Source: Streptomyces sp. XD-27
Lineage (GTDB): Bacteria; Actinomycetota; Actinomycetes; Streptomycetales; Streptomycetaceae
DNA length: 64,000 nt
Direction of reading: 5' to 3'
Assembly: GCF_030553055.1 (NCBI RefSeq)
Contig: NZ_CP130713.1
Location: forward strand, 6,634,001-6,698,000
Positions 17,461 to 26,929 of the stretch are shown one piece after another. Numbering within the stretch: the stretch's first letter is position 1; every line of letters starts with the position of its first letter. The notes below the pieces were generated by a model. That model worked only from the letters and a program-made list of their open reading frames with translations, made no database searches and was not told where the DNA came from. The position numbers and the translations under genes were made by a program.

Positions 17461-18708
17461 ATGGCCGACCGCGTCACGGTGATCGGTTGGGACGGTTCCC
17501 CGCTGACCGACGCGGCTCGCTCCGCCGTCGCCGCCGCCACCCTCGTGGCCGGCGCCGCACACCACCTGGCCCTGCCCGACGTACCGCCCGGAGCGGAACT
17601 GATCAGGCTCGGCAGCGTCGACCTCGCCGCCCGCCGGATCGCCCAGCACCGCGGCTCCGCCGTCGTCCTCGCCGACGGCGACCCCGGCTTCTTCGGCGTC
17701 GTACGGACCCTGCGGGCCCCCGAGCACGGCCTGGAGGTCGAGGTCGTGCCCGCCGTCTCCTCCGTGGCCGCCGCCTTCGCCCGCGCGGGCATGCCCTGGG
17801 ACGACGCCCAGGTCGTCGTGGCCCACAGCCGCGACCTGCGGCGCGCGGTCAACGTCTGCCGCGCCCACACCAAGGTCGCCGTGCTCACCTCGCCCGGCGC
17901 GGGGCCCGCCGAACTCGCGCTGCTGCTCCAGGGCGTCCACCGGACCTTCGTCATCTGCGAGGCGCTGGGCACCCAGCGCGAGCAGGTGACCGTTCTCACC
18001 TCCGACAAGGTCGCCGACCACGGCTGGCGCGACCCGAACGTGGTCATCGTCATCGGCGGCTCCGCCACCCGCCCCGCGCCGCCGCAGGTCAGGGGCCAGC
18101 TCCGGCCCGAGACCCAGGGCGGCTGGATCGCGGGGCGCGAACCGGACTACCCCGCGGGTGTCCGGGGCTGGGCGCTGCCCGCCTCCGCGTACGCCACGGT
18201 GCCGGCCGAGCACGAGTCCCCGCAGCTGCGCGCCGCCCAACTGGCCCGCCTCGGGCCGCGCGTGGGCGACCTGGTGTGGGACATCGGCGCGGGCAGCGGC
18301 GCGGCCGCCGTCGAGACGGCGGGCTTCGGCGCGGCCGTCATCGCCGTGGACCGCGACGCCGAGTCCTGCGCGCGCATCACCGCCCTGGCCCGCCGCTTCG
18401 GGGTGCAGCTCCAGGTCGTCCAGGGCGTCGCCCCGCAGGTGCTGGAAGACCTGCCGGAGCCGGACGTGGTCCGGGTCGGCGGCGGTGGGGCGGCCGTCGT
18501 TGCCGCGTGCGCCGCCCGCCGCCCGGAGCGGATCGTCGCCCACGCCGCCACGCGCGACGAGGCCGAGGCGATCGGCGACGTGCTCGGCGAGAGCGGCTAC
18601 GGCGTGGAGTGCGTCCTGCTGCAGTCGGTCGAGATGGACACCCGCGTCTGGGCCGAGCGGGAGCGCGCTGTCGCCTTTCTGCTCTGCGGTCACCGGCCCC
18701 ACCCATGA
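17461..18708 (+). CDS. cobL: precorrin-6Y C5,15-methyltransferase (decarboxylating), CbiE-CbiT fusion
   Basis: A 415-residue cobalamin enzyme joining two methyltransferases. Residues 1 to about 205 are the CbiE tetrapyrrole methylase half (TVIGWDGSP, then LADGDPGFFGVVRTL). Residues about 230-415 are the CbiT half, a class I SAM methyltransferase with VWDIGAGSGAAAVE (about 274-287) and the acidic IAVDRDAE. The enzyme adds methyls at C5 and C15 and decarboxylates the C12 acetate in the corrin ring. It precedes other corrinoid genes on the same strand. Confidence 0.94.
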   Translation: MADRVTVIGWDGSPLTDAARSAVAAATLVAGAAHHLALPDVPPGAELIRLGSVDLAARRIAQHRGSAVVLADGDPGFFGVVRTLRAPEHGLEVEVVPAVSSVAAAFARAGMPWDDAQVVVAHSRDLRRAVNVCRAHTKVAVLTSPGAGPAELALLLQGVHRTFVICEALGTQREQVTVLTSDKVADHGWRDPNVVIVIGGSATRPAPPQVRGQLRPETQGGWIAGREPDYPAGVRGWALPASAYATVPAEHESPQLRAAQLARLGPRVGDLVWDIGAGSGAAAVETAGFGAAVIAVDRDAESCARITALARRFGVQLQVVQGVAPQVLEDLPEPDVVRVGGGGAAVVAACAARRPERIVAHAATRDEAEAIGDVLGESGYGVECVLLQSVEMDTRVWAERERAVAFLLCGHRPHP

Positions 18709-18949
18709 CCGCCGCTGAGCGGGGCGCGGGGTAGGCTGGCAGATCGTTGTACCGCCTGTACCACCGCCCGGCGTTCGGTGATTTATATGCCAATGGCCGG
18801 AATGCGCCCCCCGCTTGGTGGGCCGCGGTACGGCAGGGCCGGGGACGTGCAACGTGCCGCGCACCGCGCACGCTCGTTCTTGCTGTGGGCGGGTTGGAAT
18901 GAGCACGAGCTGAGCACTGGCTGAGCACTAGCGATGGGCGAGGGAACGC

Positions 18950-21900
18950 ATGACCGACACCGGCCAGGTCCCGGGCGAGGGGCTGCCGGAGAACGCAGGC
19001 GGACAACCCGGACTTCCGCCGCACTCCGCGGACGTTCACACCCCTGCCGACGCCGCACACCTCCAGCACCCGGGCGCGCCCGCACCGACGGCGTACGCCT
19101 ACCCCGACCCGCAGGTCGCGCATCAGCACGACGGCGCGGTCGGCGCTGACGAGGACGACCAGCTGCTGATGCCGGGCGCGCAGGGCGCGTGGGTGGAGCA
19201 CCAGGCGCAGTACCAGGTGCCGCAGCAGGCGTCGCCGTCCAACCGCCGCCCGCTGCACATGGGCCCGCCGGTGCCGGACGCGCCCACCGGCGGCGTTGTC
19301 CGCTCGCTCGCCGACCGCGGCCCGGCCACCGTGCCCCCGGCCCCGGCCGCCGCTCCGGCGGTCGCCCCGCAGAGCGCGCCGCTGCCGCAGCAGGCCGCGC
19401 CCATGCCCGCCGGGGGACCGGAGTACCTGGACACGCAGGCCGCGGAACCGGCCGCGCCGGACGCGCAGATGAACGCCCAGACGGATGCACAGATGAACGT
19501 GCAGATGAACGCGCAGACGGCGGAGCCGCTGCCGGGTCCGCAGCTCGGTGAGCTGCCGCCGATGGCCGCCGAGCCGTGGCCGGGCGACCCGCAGCAGGGG
19601 CTCGCCGCGCCGGAGGACACGGCCGGTCAGACGGCACAGCACGCCGCCGAACCGGTGTACGTGGACTCGCTCCCGCCACCCGCGGAGGCGCCCGGCGCCG
19701 AGGTGCCGGTGACCGGTGTGCCGGTGGCCGAGGCGCCCGGTGCGGGCGCACCCGCGGGCGAGGTTTCCGCGGGCCAGGCGCAGGTGCCCGCGGCGTCGGG
19801 CGGCGACGCGGCCGCGCCGGAGGCCGCCGTGAACGAGAACGAGGCGCCGGTCGCCGCCGTGAGCGAGGCGCCGGTGGCCGAGGCCGTGCCGACGCCTGAG
19901 CCCGCGGTGTCCGAGGTGGCGGCGGATCAGACGGCGGCCGCGGCGCAGCCGGTGGCCGACGTGCCCGTCGCCGGGCCGGACGCCGAGCTCGCGGCCGGGG
20001 TTCCGGCCGCCGCACCAGCCGCCGCACCCGACGCTGTCGCACAGCATCCGGCGGACGGCAGCGTCCCGCCCGAGCAGACGGGTGCGGTGGTGGCTGAACA
20101 GCCCGCGGTCGCCGAGCAGCCTGGTGTCGTCTCCGAGCAGCCTGGTGTCGTCTCCGAGCAGACGGGTGCGGTGGCCGAGCAGCCCGGCCTCGTAGCCGAG
20201 CAACACGCCGTCGCGGCCGAGCAACAGGGTGCCGCAACCGAGCAGGCTGCGGTCGCAGCGCCGTCCGGTGGCGCATCCGAGCAGACCGCTGGCGTCGAGC
20301 AGCCCGGGGTCGCACCCGAGCAGACGGCGATCGCCGCGCAGCCGGGTGCCGTACCCGCGCCACCCGGCCCGTCCGTCGCATCGGGGGCACCGGTGGAGGG
20401 CGCGCAGTGGGCCGCGGCTGGCGAGGCGCAGCCCGAGCCGCTGCCGCAGGCGGTGCCGGTGGCCCAGGCCGTGCCGGGGCAACCGACGCCCGGTGGCGCG
20501 CAGGAAGCTCAGCAGTCCGCGCCGACCGCGCAGTCCGCGGCCCCCGCGCCGGGCGGCGAGCCGCAGGGCGCGGTCCCGTTCGTACCGGCGCAGGCGGCCG
20601 GTGAGCCTGCCCCCGCCTCTGCCTCTGCTCCCGCCCCCGTACCGGAGCAGCCCGTGCCCGTACCGGCGCAGACGGCCGAAGCCGACATGGCGGAGGCCGA
20701 AGCCTCCGCCGCCCAGCCCGGGGCCGCTCCGAGCGACACCGAGCCGGAATCCGCAGCCGAGGAAGGGCAGGAAGCCGTGGCGGTCCCGCCGACCGAGCAG
20801 GCTCCGACGGCAGCAGCGGCCGAGCCGGTCGAGACCGCCGGGGCCGCGCCGGTGCCGGAGCCCGCGACCGTCACCGGTGACGCGCCCGCGCCTCAGGCCG
20901 AGGCTGCTCCCGCGACCGGGGCCGCCGCTTCGGCCGGGCCCGCCCCGCAGCCCGAGCAGGCCGCAGCGTCAATAAACAACGAAGCCCCGGCTCCCGCGCC
21001 CGAGGAGAACGTGGCCGAGGGGGCAGAGACGGTCCGGGCCGCCGACGCGCCCGCGGCTCAGGCGCCCGAGGCCCCGGCGGCTGACGCTCCCGCGGTGGAG
21101 GGGACCACTGAGGCCGACGCGGCTGCCGCAGCCCAGCTCGCGCCCGAGACTTCGGCGCCCGACGCCCCGTCCGCCGAGGCCGAGGCCGGGGCCGATGCCG
21201 CGCCCGCGGAGGCCGCGTCCGCCGCCGACGCGCCCGCTGCTGCCGACGCCTCCACCGAGATCCCGACCGACGTCCCGAGCGAGGTTCCGGCCGAGGCGAT
21301 CACCGGTCCCGCGGCGGAGGCCGCCGCCGACGGCACCGAACCCGCTGCCCAGACCCCCGCTGCCCAGCCCGCGGAAGAGCCCGTTGCAGCGGCCGGAGCC
21401 CCGGGCGAGGCGACGGAAGCCGGTGCCGCCGAAGCCGAAGCCCAGGCCGAAGCCGGGGCCGCCGACCCGGCTGCCGCCGCCGTGCCGGAGGAGCCGCCCG
21501 CCCCCGTCGCCCCGGCCGCCGAGGGGTACGGCGAGGCCGAGCGCGCCGCCGTACACCGGGTGATGCGGGAGCGCCGCGACATCCGCAACGGCTTCCGCAC
21601 CGACCCCATCCCGCACGAGGTGCTGCTGCGCGTCCTGGAGGCCGCGCACACCGCGCCCAGCGTCGGCCACTCCCAGCCGTGGGACTTCGTCGTCATCCGG
21701 TCCGAGGAGACCCGCCGCACGATGCACGAGCTGGCCACCCGCCAGCGCGAGGCGTACGCCAAGTCCCTGCCCAAGGCTCGGGCGAAGCAGTTCAAGGAAC
21801 TGAAGATCGAGGCGATCCTCGACACCCCGGTCAACATCGTGGTGACCGCCGACCCCACGCGCGGCGGCCGCCACACCCTCGGCCGGCACACCCAGCCGCA

Positions 21901-23245
21901 GATGGCGCCGTACTCCTCGGCGCTGGCCGTCGAGAACCTCTGGCTCGCCGCGCGCGCCGAGGGCCTCGGCGTGGGCTGGGTCAGCTTCTTCGACGAGCGC
22001 GAGATGGTGCGGGCGCTGGGGCTCCCGGAGCACCTGGAGGTCGTGGCGTACCTGTGCGTCGGGTACGTGGACGAGTTCCCGGACGAGCCGGAGCTGATGC
22101 AGGCGGGCTGGTCCAAGCGCCGCCCGCTGTCGTGGGTCGTCCACGAGGAGACGTACGGGCGGCGCGCGCTGCCCGGCGAGGAGCCGCACGACCTGCTCCA
22201 GGAGACCCTCCGCGGCATCCGCCCGCTGGACGCCAAGGCGCTCGGCGAGGCGTGGGAGCGGCAGAAGCGCATGACCAAGCCGTCCGGTGCGCTCGGCATG
22301 CTGGAGATCATCTCCGCGCAGCTCAGCGGACTGTCCCGGAAGTGCCCGCCGCCGATCCCGGAGCCCGCCGCGGTGGCGATCTTCGCGGGTGACCACGGGG
22401 TGCACGCCCAGGGCGTCACCGCCTGGCCGCAGGAGGTCACCAGCCAGATGGTGGCCAACTTCCTGGGCGGCGGGGCCGTGTGCAACGCCTTCGCCAACCA
22501 GGTCGGCGCCGAGGTGTGCGTGGTGGACGTCGGCGTCGCGGGCGACCTGCCCAGTACGCCGGGGCTGCTGCCCCGCAAGGTCCGCGCGGGCACCGACGAC
22601 TTCACCGCCGGCCCCGCCATGAGCCGCGAGGACGCCCTGCGCGCCATCGAGGTGGGCATCGAGACCGCCCGCGACCTGGTGGCCGCCGGGAACAAGGCGC
22701 TGCTCACGGGCGAGATGGGCATCGCCAACACCACTGTGTCGGCCGCGCTGATCTCGGTGTACACGGGCGCCGACCCGGCGGAGATCACCGGGCGCGGCAC
22801 GGGCATCAACGACGAGATGCACGCGCGGAAGGTCGATGTCGTACGGCGCGCGCTGGAGCTGCACCAGCCGGACCCGACGGACCCGATCGGCGTCCTGGCG
22901 GCGATCGGCGGACTGGAGCACGCGGCGCTCGTCGGCCTGCTGCTCGGCGGCGCGTCCCTGCGTACGCCGGTGATCCTGGACGGGGTCAGCGCGGGTGCCG
23001 CCGCCCTCGTGGCGCGCGCCATCGCGCCGGAGGCGCTGGCGGCGTGCATCGCCGGGCACCGCAGCGCGGAGCCCGGGCACCGGGCGGCCCTGACCAAGCT
23101 CGGGCTGCGGCCGCTGGTCGACCTGGACCTGCGCCTCGGCGAGGGCACGGGCGCGCTGCTCGCGCTGCCGGTGGTGCAGAGCGCCGCGCGGGCGATGCAC
23201 GAGGTGGCGACGTTCGACTCGGCGGGGGTCACCGAGAAGGGCTGA
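18950..23245 (+). CDS. cobT: BluB-CobT fusion with a long disordered N-terminus (lower cobalamin ligand synthesis and activation)
   Basis: A 1431-residue protein. Residues 1 to about 860 are low-complexity Ala/Pro/Glu/Val/Gln with no hydrophobic segment. Residues about 861-1075 match BluB (ERRDIRNGFRTDPIP, SVGHSQPWDF, then LGVGWVSFF), the flavin enzyme that makes 5,6-dimethylbenzimidazole from FMN. Residues about 1080-1431 are CobT, nicotinate-nucleotide:DMB phosphoribosyltransferase, with FAGDHGVHAQGV, TGEMGIANTT and the C-terminal GEGTGA carrying the catalytic Glu. The ATG follows GAGGGA. The fusion would pass DMB directly to its activating enzyme. The 241-nt region before it shows no gene or recognisable cobalamin riboswitch. 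Confidence 0.93.
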   Translation: MTDTGQVPGEGLPENAGGQPGLPPHSADVHTPADAAHLQHPGAPAPTAYAYPDPQVAHQHDGAVGADEDDQLLMPGAQGAWVEHQAQYQVPQQASPSNRRPLHMGPPVPDAPTGGVVRSLADRGPATVPPAPAAAPAVAPQSAPLPQQAAPMPAGGPEYLDTQAAEPAAPDAQMNAQTDAQMNVQMNAQTAEPLPGPQLGELPPMAAEPWPGDPQQGLAAPEDTAGQTAQHAAEPVYVDSLPPPAEAPGAEVPVTGVPVAEAPGAGAPAGEVSAGQAQVPAASGGDAAAPEAAVNENEAPVAAVSEAPVAEAVPTPEPAVSEVAADQTAAAAQPVADVPVAGPDAELAAGVPAAAPAAAPDAVAQHPADGSVPPEQTGAVVAEQPAVAEQPGVVSEQPGVVSEQTGAVAEQPGLVAEQHAVAAEQQGAATEQAAVAAPSGGASEQTAGVEQPGVAPEQTAIAAQPGAVPAPPGPSVASGAPVEGAQWAAAGEAQPEPLPQAVPVAQAVPGQPTPGGAQEAQQSAPTAQSAAPAPGGEPQGAVPFVPAQAAGEPAPASASAPAPVPEQPVPVPAQTAEADMAEAEASAAQPGAAPSDTEPESAAEEGQEAVAVPPTEQAPTAAAAEPVETAGAAPVPEPATVTGDAPAPQAEAAPATGAAASAGPAPQPEQAAASINNEAPAPAPEENVAEGAETVRAADAPAAQAPEAPAADAPAVEGTTEADAAAAAQLAPETSAPDAPSAEAEAGADAAPAEAASAADAPAAADASTEIPTDVPSEVPAEAITGPAAEAAADGTEPAAQTPAAQPAEEPVAAAGAPGEATEAGAAEAEAQAEAGAADPAAAAVPEEPPAPVAPAAEGYGEAERAAVHRVMRERRDIRNGFRTDPIPHEVLLRVLEAAHTAPSVGHSQPWDFVVIRSEETRRTMHELATRQREAYAKSLPKARAKQFKELKIEAILDTPVNIVVTADPTRGGRHTLGRHTQPQMAPYSSALAVENLWLAARAEGLGVGWVSFFDEREMVRALGLPEHLEVVAYLCVGYVDEFPDEPELMQAGWSKRRPLSWVVHEETYGRRALPGEEPHDLLQETLRGIRPLDAKALGEAWERQKRMTKPSGALGMLEIISAQLSGLSRKCPPPIPEPAAVAIFAGDHGVHAQGVTAWPQEVTSQMVANFLGGGAVCNAFANQVGAEVCVVDVGVAGDLPSTPGLLPRKVRAGTDDFTAGPAMSREDALRAIEVGIETARDLVAAGNKALLTGEMGIANTTVSAALISVYTGADPAEITGRGTGINDEMHARKVDVVRRALELHQPDPTDPIGVLAAIGGLEHAALVGLLLGGASLRTPVILDGVSAGAAALVARAIAPEALAACIAGHRSAEPGHRAALTKLGLRPLVDLDLRLGEGTGALLALPVVQSAARAMHEVATFDSAGVTEKG
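20060..20370 (+). repeat. imperfect tandem repeats inside the cobT-fusion N-terminal tail
   Basis: About a dozen 7- to 8-residue units of the form V-x-E-Q-P/T-G lie in a row; two consecutive 21-nt units (20114-20134 and 20135-20155) are identical. Such repeats expand and contract by slippage, so tail length probably varies between strains. Confidence 0.7.
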
Positions 23246-23455
23246 CCCCGCAGAAGTCTGTCCTGTTCCCCCGCCCCCCGGCGCCGCCGAGTGATCCGTA
23301 CCGCAGGTGCGGGCATGCGACGGCGCCGGCCGCAGGTCGTAGGGTATGCGCCAAGAGGACCGGGGGGAGGGGCTCGGCGGAGCCGCCCCCATACTTGATC
23401 AGCCGCTTCAGTGCCGCAGCGGTCAGCGCAACCGTACGAGGAGAGCCGCACCGCC

Positions 23456-24676
23456 ATGCCCGAGAACTTCGCTTACCCCGTCGGACTGCGCCTTTCCGGG
23501 CGGCGCGTGGTCGTGCTCGGGGCGGGGCAGGTCGCCCAGCGCCGGCTGCCGGCGCTGATCGCGGCGGGCGCGGACATCCTGCTGGTGTCGCCGTCGGCGA
23601 CGGCGTCCGTCGAGGCGATGGCCGACGCGGGCGAACTCCGCTGGGAGCGCCGCACGTACCGGGACGGCGACTTCGAGGGCGCCTGGTACGCGCTGATCAC
23701 CACCGACGACCCGCAGGCCAACGCGGCCGCGTCCGCCGAGGCGGAGCGGCGGCGGGTGTGGTGTGTGCGCAGCGACGACGCCGAGGCCGCGTCGGCGTGG
23801 ACGCCGGCGACCGGACGCAGCGAGGGCGTGACCGTCGCCGTGCTGACCGGCCAGGATCCGCTCCGCTCGGCGGCCGTGCGGGACGCGGTGGTGGAGGGGC
23901 TGCGGGACGGCTCGCTCGCCGCGCCGCACCGCCGGAGCCGCACGCCGGGCGTCGCACTCGTGGGCGGCGGGCCCGGCGACCCGGATCTGATCACCGTACG
24001 GGGCCGGAGGCTGCTCGCCGAGGCCGATGTCGTCATCGCGGACCGGCTCGGGCCGCGCGACCTGCTGGACGAGCTGCCGCCGCACGTCGAGGTGATCGAC
24101 GCCGCGAAGATCCCCTACGGCCGGTTCATGGCGCAGGAGGCCATCAACAACGCGCTGATCGAGCACGCGCGGGCGGGCAAGGCGGTCGTGCGGCTCAAGG
24201 GCGGGGACCCGTTCGTCTTCGGCCGGGGGATGGAGGAGGCCGAGGCGCTGGCGGAGGCCGGGATCCCGTGCACGGTGGTGCCGGGCATCTCCAGCTCCAT
24301 CAGCGTGCCGGGTGCCGCCGGGATCCCGGTCACGCACCGGGGCGTCGCGCACGAGTTCACCGTGGTCAGCGGCCATGTCGCGCCGGACGACCCGAGTTCG
24401 CTCGTCGACTGGGCGGCGCTGGCCAAGCTGCGCGGCACGCTGGTGCTGCTGATGGCCGTGGAGAAGATCGGCAGGATCGCCGCGGCGCTCATGTCCCACG
24501 GCCGGGACGGGGACACGCCCGTCGCCGTCGTACAGGAGGGGACGACCGCGTCGCAGCGGCGGGTCGACGCGACGCTCGCCACGGTGGGGGAGACGGTCGC
24601 CGCGGAGGGCGTACGCCCGCCCGCCGTCATCGTGATCGGCGACGTCGTCGCCCTCGGCTCACGTAACCGTCGGTAA
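23456..24676 (+). CDS. siroheme synthase-like fusion: precorrin-2 dehydrogenase plus uroporphyrinogen-III C-methyltransferase
   Basis: A 406-residue two-domain enzyme. The N-terminal 150 residues have an NAD-binding fold (VVVLGAGQVAQRRLPAL) of the CysG/Met8 type. Residues about 160-400 are SUMT, with VGGGPGDPDLITVRG, RLKGGDPFVFGRG and VPGISSSISVP. It methylates uroporphyrinogen III at C2 and C7 with SAM and may oxidise the product, feeding siroheme and cobalamin. The ferrochelatase part of full CysG is not evident. GAGGAGAG before the ATG sets the start. Neighbouring cob genes favour a role in B12 as well as sulphite/nitrite reductase cofactor. Confidence 0.9.
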   Translation: MPENFAYPVGLRLSGRRVVVLGAGQVAQRRLPALIAAGADILLVSPSATASVEAMADAGELRWERRTYRDGDFEGAWYALITTDDPQANAAASAEAERRRVWCVRSDDAEAASAWTPATGRSEGVTVAVLTGQDPLRSAAVRDAVVEGLRDGSLAAPHRRSRTPGVALVGGGPGDPDLITVRGRRLLAEADVVIADRLGPRDLLDELPPHVEVIDAAKIPYGRFMAQEAINNALIEHARAGKAVVRLKGGDPFVFGRGMEEAEALAEAGIPCTVVPGISSSISVPGAAGIPVTHRGVAHEFTVVSGHVAPDDPSSLVDWAALAKLRGTLVLLMAVEKIGRIAAALMSHGRDGDTPVAVVQEGTTASQRRVDATLATVGETVAAEGVRPPAVIVIGDVVALGSRNRR

Positions 24677-24720
24677 CGCCCGGCGTTGGCACCACAACCA
24701 GGACAAGGCAGTATCACCCT

Positions 24721-25539
24721 GTGGCTGAACTCATCACCATCGACGACCCCGCCGACCCGCGCCTGAGCGACTACCTCGGCCTGACCGACGTGGAGCTGCG
24801 CCGCAAGCGCGAGCCCGCCGAAGGGCTGTTCATCGCCGAGGGCGAGAAGGTGATCCGGCGCGCCCGGCAGGCCGGGTACGAGATGCGCTCGATGCTGCTG
24901 TCGGCCAAGTGGGTCGACGTCATGCGCGACGTCATCGACGAGGTACCGGCGCCGGTGTACGCGGTCAGCCCCGAACTGGCCGAGCGGGTGACGGGCTATC
25001 ACGTCCACCGCGGCGCACTCGCCTCCATGCAGCGCACGCCGCTGCCGGACGCCGGGACACTGCTGGCCTCGGCGCGCCGCGTCGTCATCATGGAGTCGGT
25101 CAACGACCACACCAACATAGGCGCCATCTTCCGCAGCGCCGCCGCGCTGGGCATGGACGCGGTGCTGCTCTCGCCGGACTGCGCCGACCCGCTGTACCGG
25201 CGGTCGGTGAAGGTCTCCATGGGGGCCGTGTTCTCGGTGCCGTACGCCCGGCTGGAGACCTGGCCGCGCGGTCTGGACGCGGTGCGCGACGCCGGGTTCA
25301 CCCTGCTGGCGCTCACTCCCGACGAGAAGGCCACCGCCATGGACGAGGCCGCCCCGCACCGGCTCGACCGGGTCGCGCTGATGCTGGGCGCGGAAGGGGA
25401 GGGGCTGTCCCGGCAGGCGCTGATGGCGGCCGACGAGTGGGTCCGGATCCCGATGGCCCACGGCGTCGACTCCCTGAACGTGGGCGCCGCCGCGGCCGTC
25501 GCGTTCTACGCGGTCACCGCCGGCCGACCACGGGACTGA
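24721..25539 (+). CDS. SpoU/TrmH-family RNA 2'-O-ribose methyltransferase
   Basis: A 272-residue SPOUT methyltransferase. An N-terminal RNA-recognition domain (residues 1 to about 100, with FIAEGEKVIRRA) is followed by the knotted catalytic domain showing all three motifs: motif 1 NDHTNIGAIFRSAAA (about 126-140), motif 2 LMLGAEGEGLS (about 220-230) and motif 3 IPMAHGVDSLNVGAAAAVAFY (about 245-265). The family includes tRNA Gm18 and 23S rRNA enzymes and the thiostrepton-resistance methylases, so the RNA target is open. GTG start at 24721. It converges on a kinase gene. Confidence 0.92.
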   Translation: MAELITIDDPADPRLSDYLGLTDVELRRKREPAEGLFIAEGEKVIRRARQAGYEMRSMLLSAKWVDVMRDVIDEVPAPVYAVSPELAERVTGYHVHRGALASMQRTPLPDAGTLLASARRVVIMESVNDHTNIGAIFRSAAALGMDAVLLSPDCADPLYRRSVKVSMGAVFSVPYARLETWPRGLDAVRDAGFTLLALTPDEKATAMDEAAPHRLDRVALMLGAEGEGLSRQALMAADEWVRIPMAHGVDSLNVGAAAAVAFYAVTAGRPRD

Positions 25540-25585
25540 TCCGCGCACCGCTCATCGCGCACCGCTCACCGCGGTGGTGACGTCC

Positions 25586-25669
25586 CTCAGAGCCGCCGGG
25601 AGTCCGGGGATGTCTCAGAGCCCGCCGGAGTCTGGGTATGCCTCAGAGTTCGCCGGGAGTCCGGGGAGC
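25586..25669 (-). repeat. three 28-bp tandem repeats straddling the kinase stop codon
   Basis: Copies start at 25586, 25614 and 25642 (plus-strand CTCAGAG at each start). The innermost copy encodes the last residues and TGA of the kinase; the other two lie downstream of it on the minus strand. TGA is kept in each copy, at offsets of 28 and 56 nt, so all three minus-strand frames are closed. Confidence 0.8.
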
Positions 25670-26929
25670 CGTCGGCGCGGGGTGCCGGTCGAGCAGCCCG
25701 TCCACCGGACCCTGGCAGCCCTGCGCCGCTCCGATGCCGAGTGCCGCCAGCAGCGTCACCACGATGAAGACGATCAGCCGCTGACGCAGCAGCCGGCGGT
25801 TCGGGCCGACCGGACGGCGGCCGCCGGACCCGGTACGCGGCGCCGGCCGCCGGCCCGGACGCCGCACCGGGGTGCGCCCGGCCGTCCGCCCGCCCGGGCG
25901 GCTGCCCGGTGCCGTACGCGATCCCGAGCGCGGCGCGGGCGAGCGCGACCCGGACCCGGAGGCCGTCCGGGAGGCGCCCCCGGGGCGCGGCGTCGCCCCG
26001 TCCTCGGGACGGCGCTCCGTGCGCTGCCGCGCGTACTCGTCGGCACGCCGCCCGGTCGGCCGCTCCGGGTGCTGCCGCGGCCCCGGCGCGCGCGTGTCCC
26101 GCACCCCGTGCGCCTCGCGGGCCGCGATCTCCTTCAGCCGCAGCGACAGCTGGAGCGTGCTGGGCCGCTCCTCCGGGTCCTTGGCCAGGCAGGCGTGGAT
26201 CAGCGGGGCGAGCGCGTCGGGCACCGCCATCAGCTGCGGCTCCTCGTGCACCACGCGGTAGAGCATCACCTCGGAACTGCCGTGCCCGAACGGGGTGTCG
26301 GAGGTGGCGGCGTACGCGAGCGTGGCGCCCAGCGCGAAGACGTCCGTGGCCGGGGTCACCGCCGCACCGCGCACCTGCTCGGGCGCGAGGAAACCGGGGG
26401 AGCCGACGGCCGTGCCGACGTGCGTCAGCGTGCTGGCGCCGGTCGCCCAGGCGATGCCGAAGTCGATGATCCGCGGCCCCTTGGGGGACAGCAGGATGTT
26501 CGACGGCTTCAGATCGCGGTGCACGACGCCCGCGTCATGGACCGCCAACAGCCCCTCGGCCAGCGCCGAACCGATCGACGCGACCTGAGCGGCGGGCAGC
26601 GGGCCCGCCTCGTTGATCTTGTCGTGCAGGGACGGGCCCGGGACGTACTGGGTGGCGAACCACGGCCGCTCCGCCTCCAGATCGGCGGCCACCAGCCGGG
26701 CCGTACAGCCGCCGCGGATCCGGCGCGCCGCCGACACCTCCCGCGCGAACCGCGACCGGAACTCCTGGTCCTCGGCCAGATCCGGACGGATCACCTTCAG
26801 CGCCACGCGCTGGCCGCGCCGGTCGGAGCCGAGGTACACCACGCCCATGCCGCCCGCGCCGAGCCGCCGGTGGAGGCGGAAAGAGCCGACGACACGCGGG
26901 TCCTCGCGGCGGAGCCGCATCATCGCCAT
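25643..26929 (-). CDS. Hanks-type serine/threonine protein kinase with one C-terminal membrane span
   Basis: A 428-residue PASTA-less PknB-like kinase. The catalytic domain (about 14-275) has the glycine loop GAGGMGVVY (24-32), Lys45, HRDLKPSN (137-144) and DFG (156-158), so it should be active. A long Arg/Pro/Gly/Ser-rich linker (about 285-380) leads to one hydrophobic span at about 383-403 and a 25-residue outer tail without a sensor domain. The start has ATG at 26927-26929 with further Mets close by. Its last codons are part of a tandem repeat. Substrates unknown. Confidence 0.92.
   Translation of the reverse strand: MAMMRLRREDPRVVGSFRLHRRLGAGGMGVVYLGSDRRGQRVALKVIRPDLAEDQEFRSRFAREVSAARRIRGGCTARLVAADLEAERPWFATQYVPGPSLHDKINEAGPLPAAQVASIGSALAEGLLAVHDAGVVHRDLKPSNILLSPKGPRIIDFGIAWATGASTLTHVGTAVGSPGFLAPEQVRGAAVTPATDVFALGATLAYAATSDTPFGHGSSEVMLYRVVHEEPQLMAVPDALAPLIHACLAKDPEERPSTLQLSLRLKEIAAREAHGVRDTRAPGPRQHPERPTGRRADEYARQRTERRPEDGATPRPGGASRTASGSGSRSPAPRSGSRTAPGSRPGGRTAGRTPVRRPGRRPAPRTGSGGRRPVGPNRRLLRQRLIVFIVVTLLAALGIGAAQGCQGPVDGLLDRHPAPTAPRTPGEL

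Noticed and set aside
14008..18906. Open frame of 1632 codons on the minus strand
   Set aside because: It is antisense to metNIQ, an acetyltransferase and cobL, all of which have clear families. Long antisense frames are normal at this GC content.
18709..18949. Cobalamin riboswitch before the BluB-CobT gene
   Set aside because: No B12-box-like sequence or the long conserved fold is recognisable.
20060..20370. CRISPR-like array
   Set aside because: The repeats are short, degenerate, in frame and coding, without constant-length spacers.
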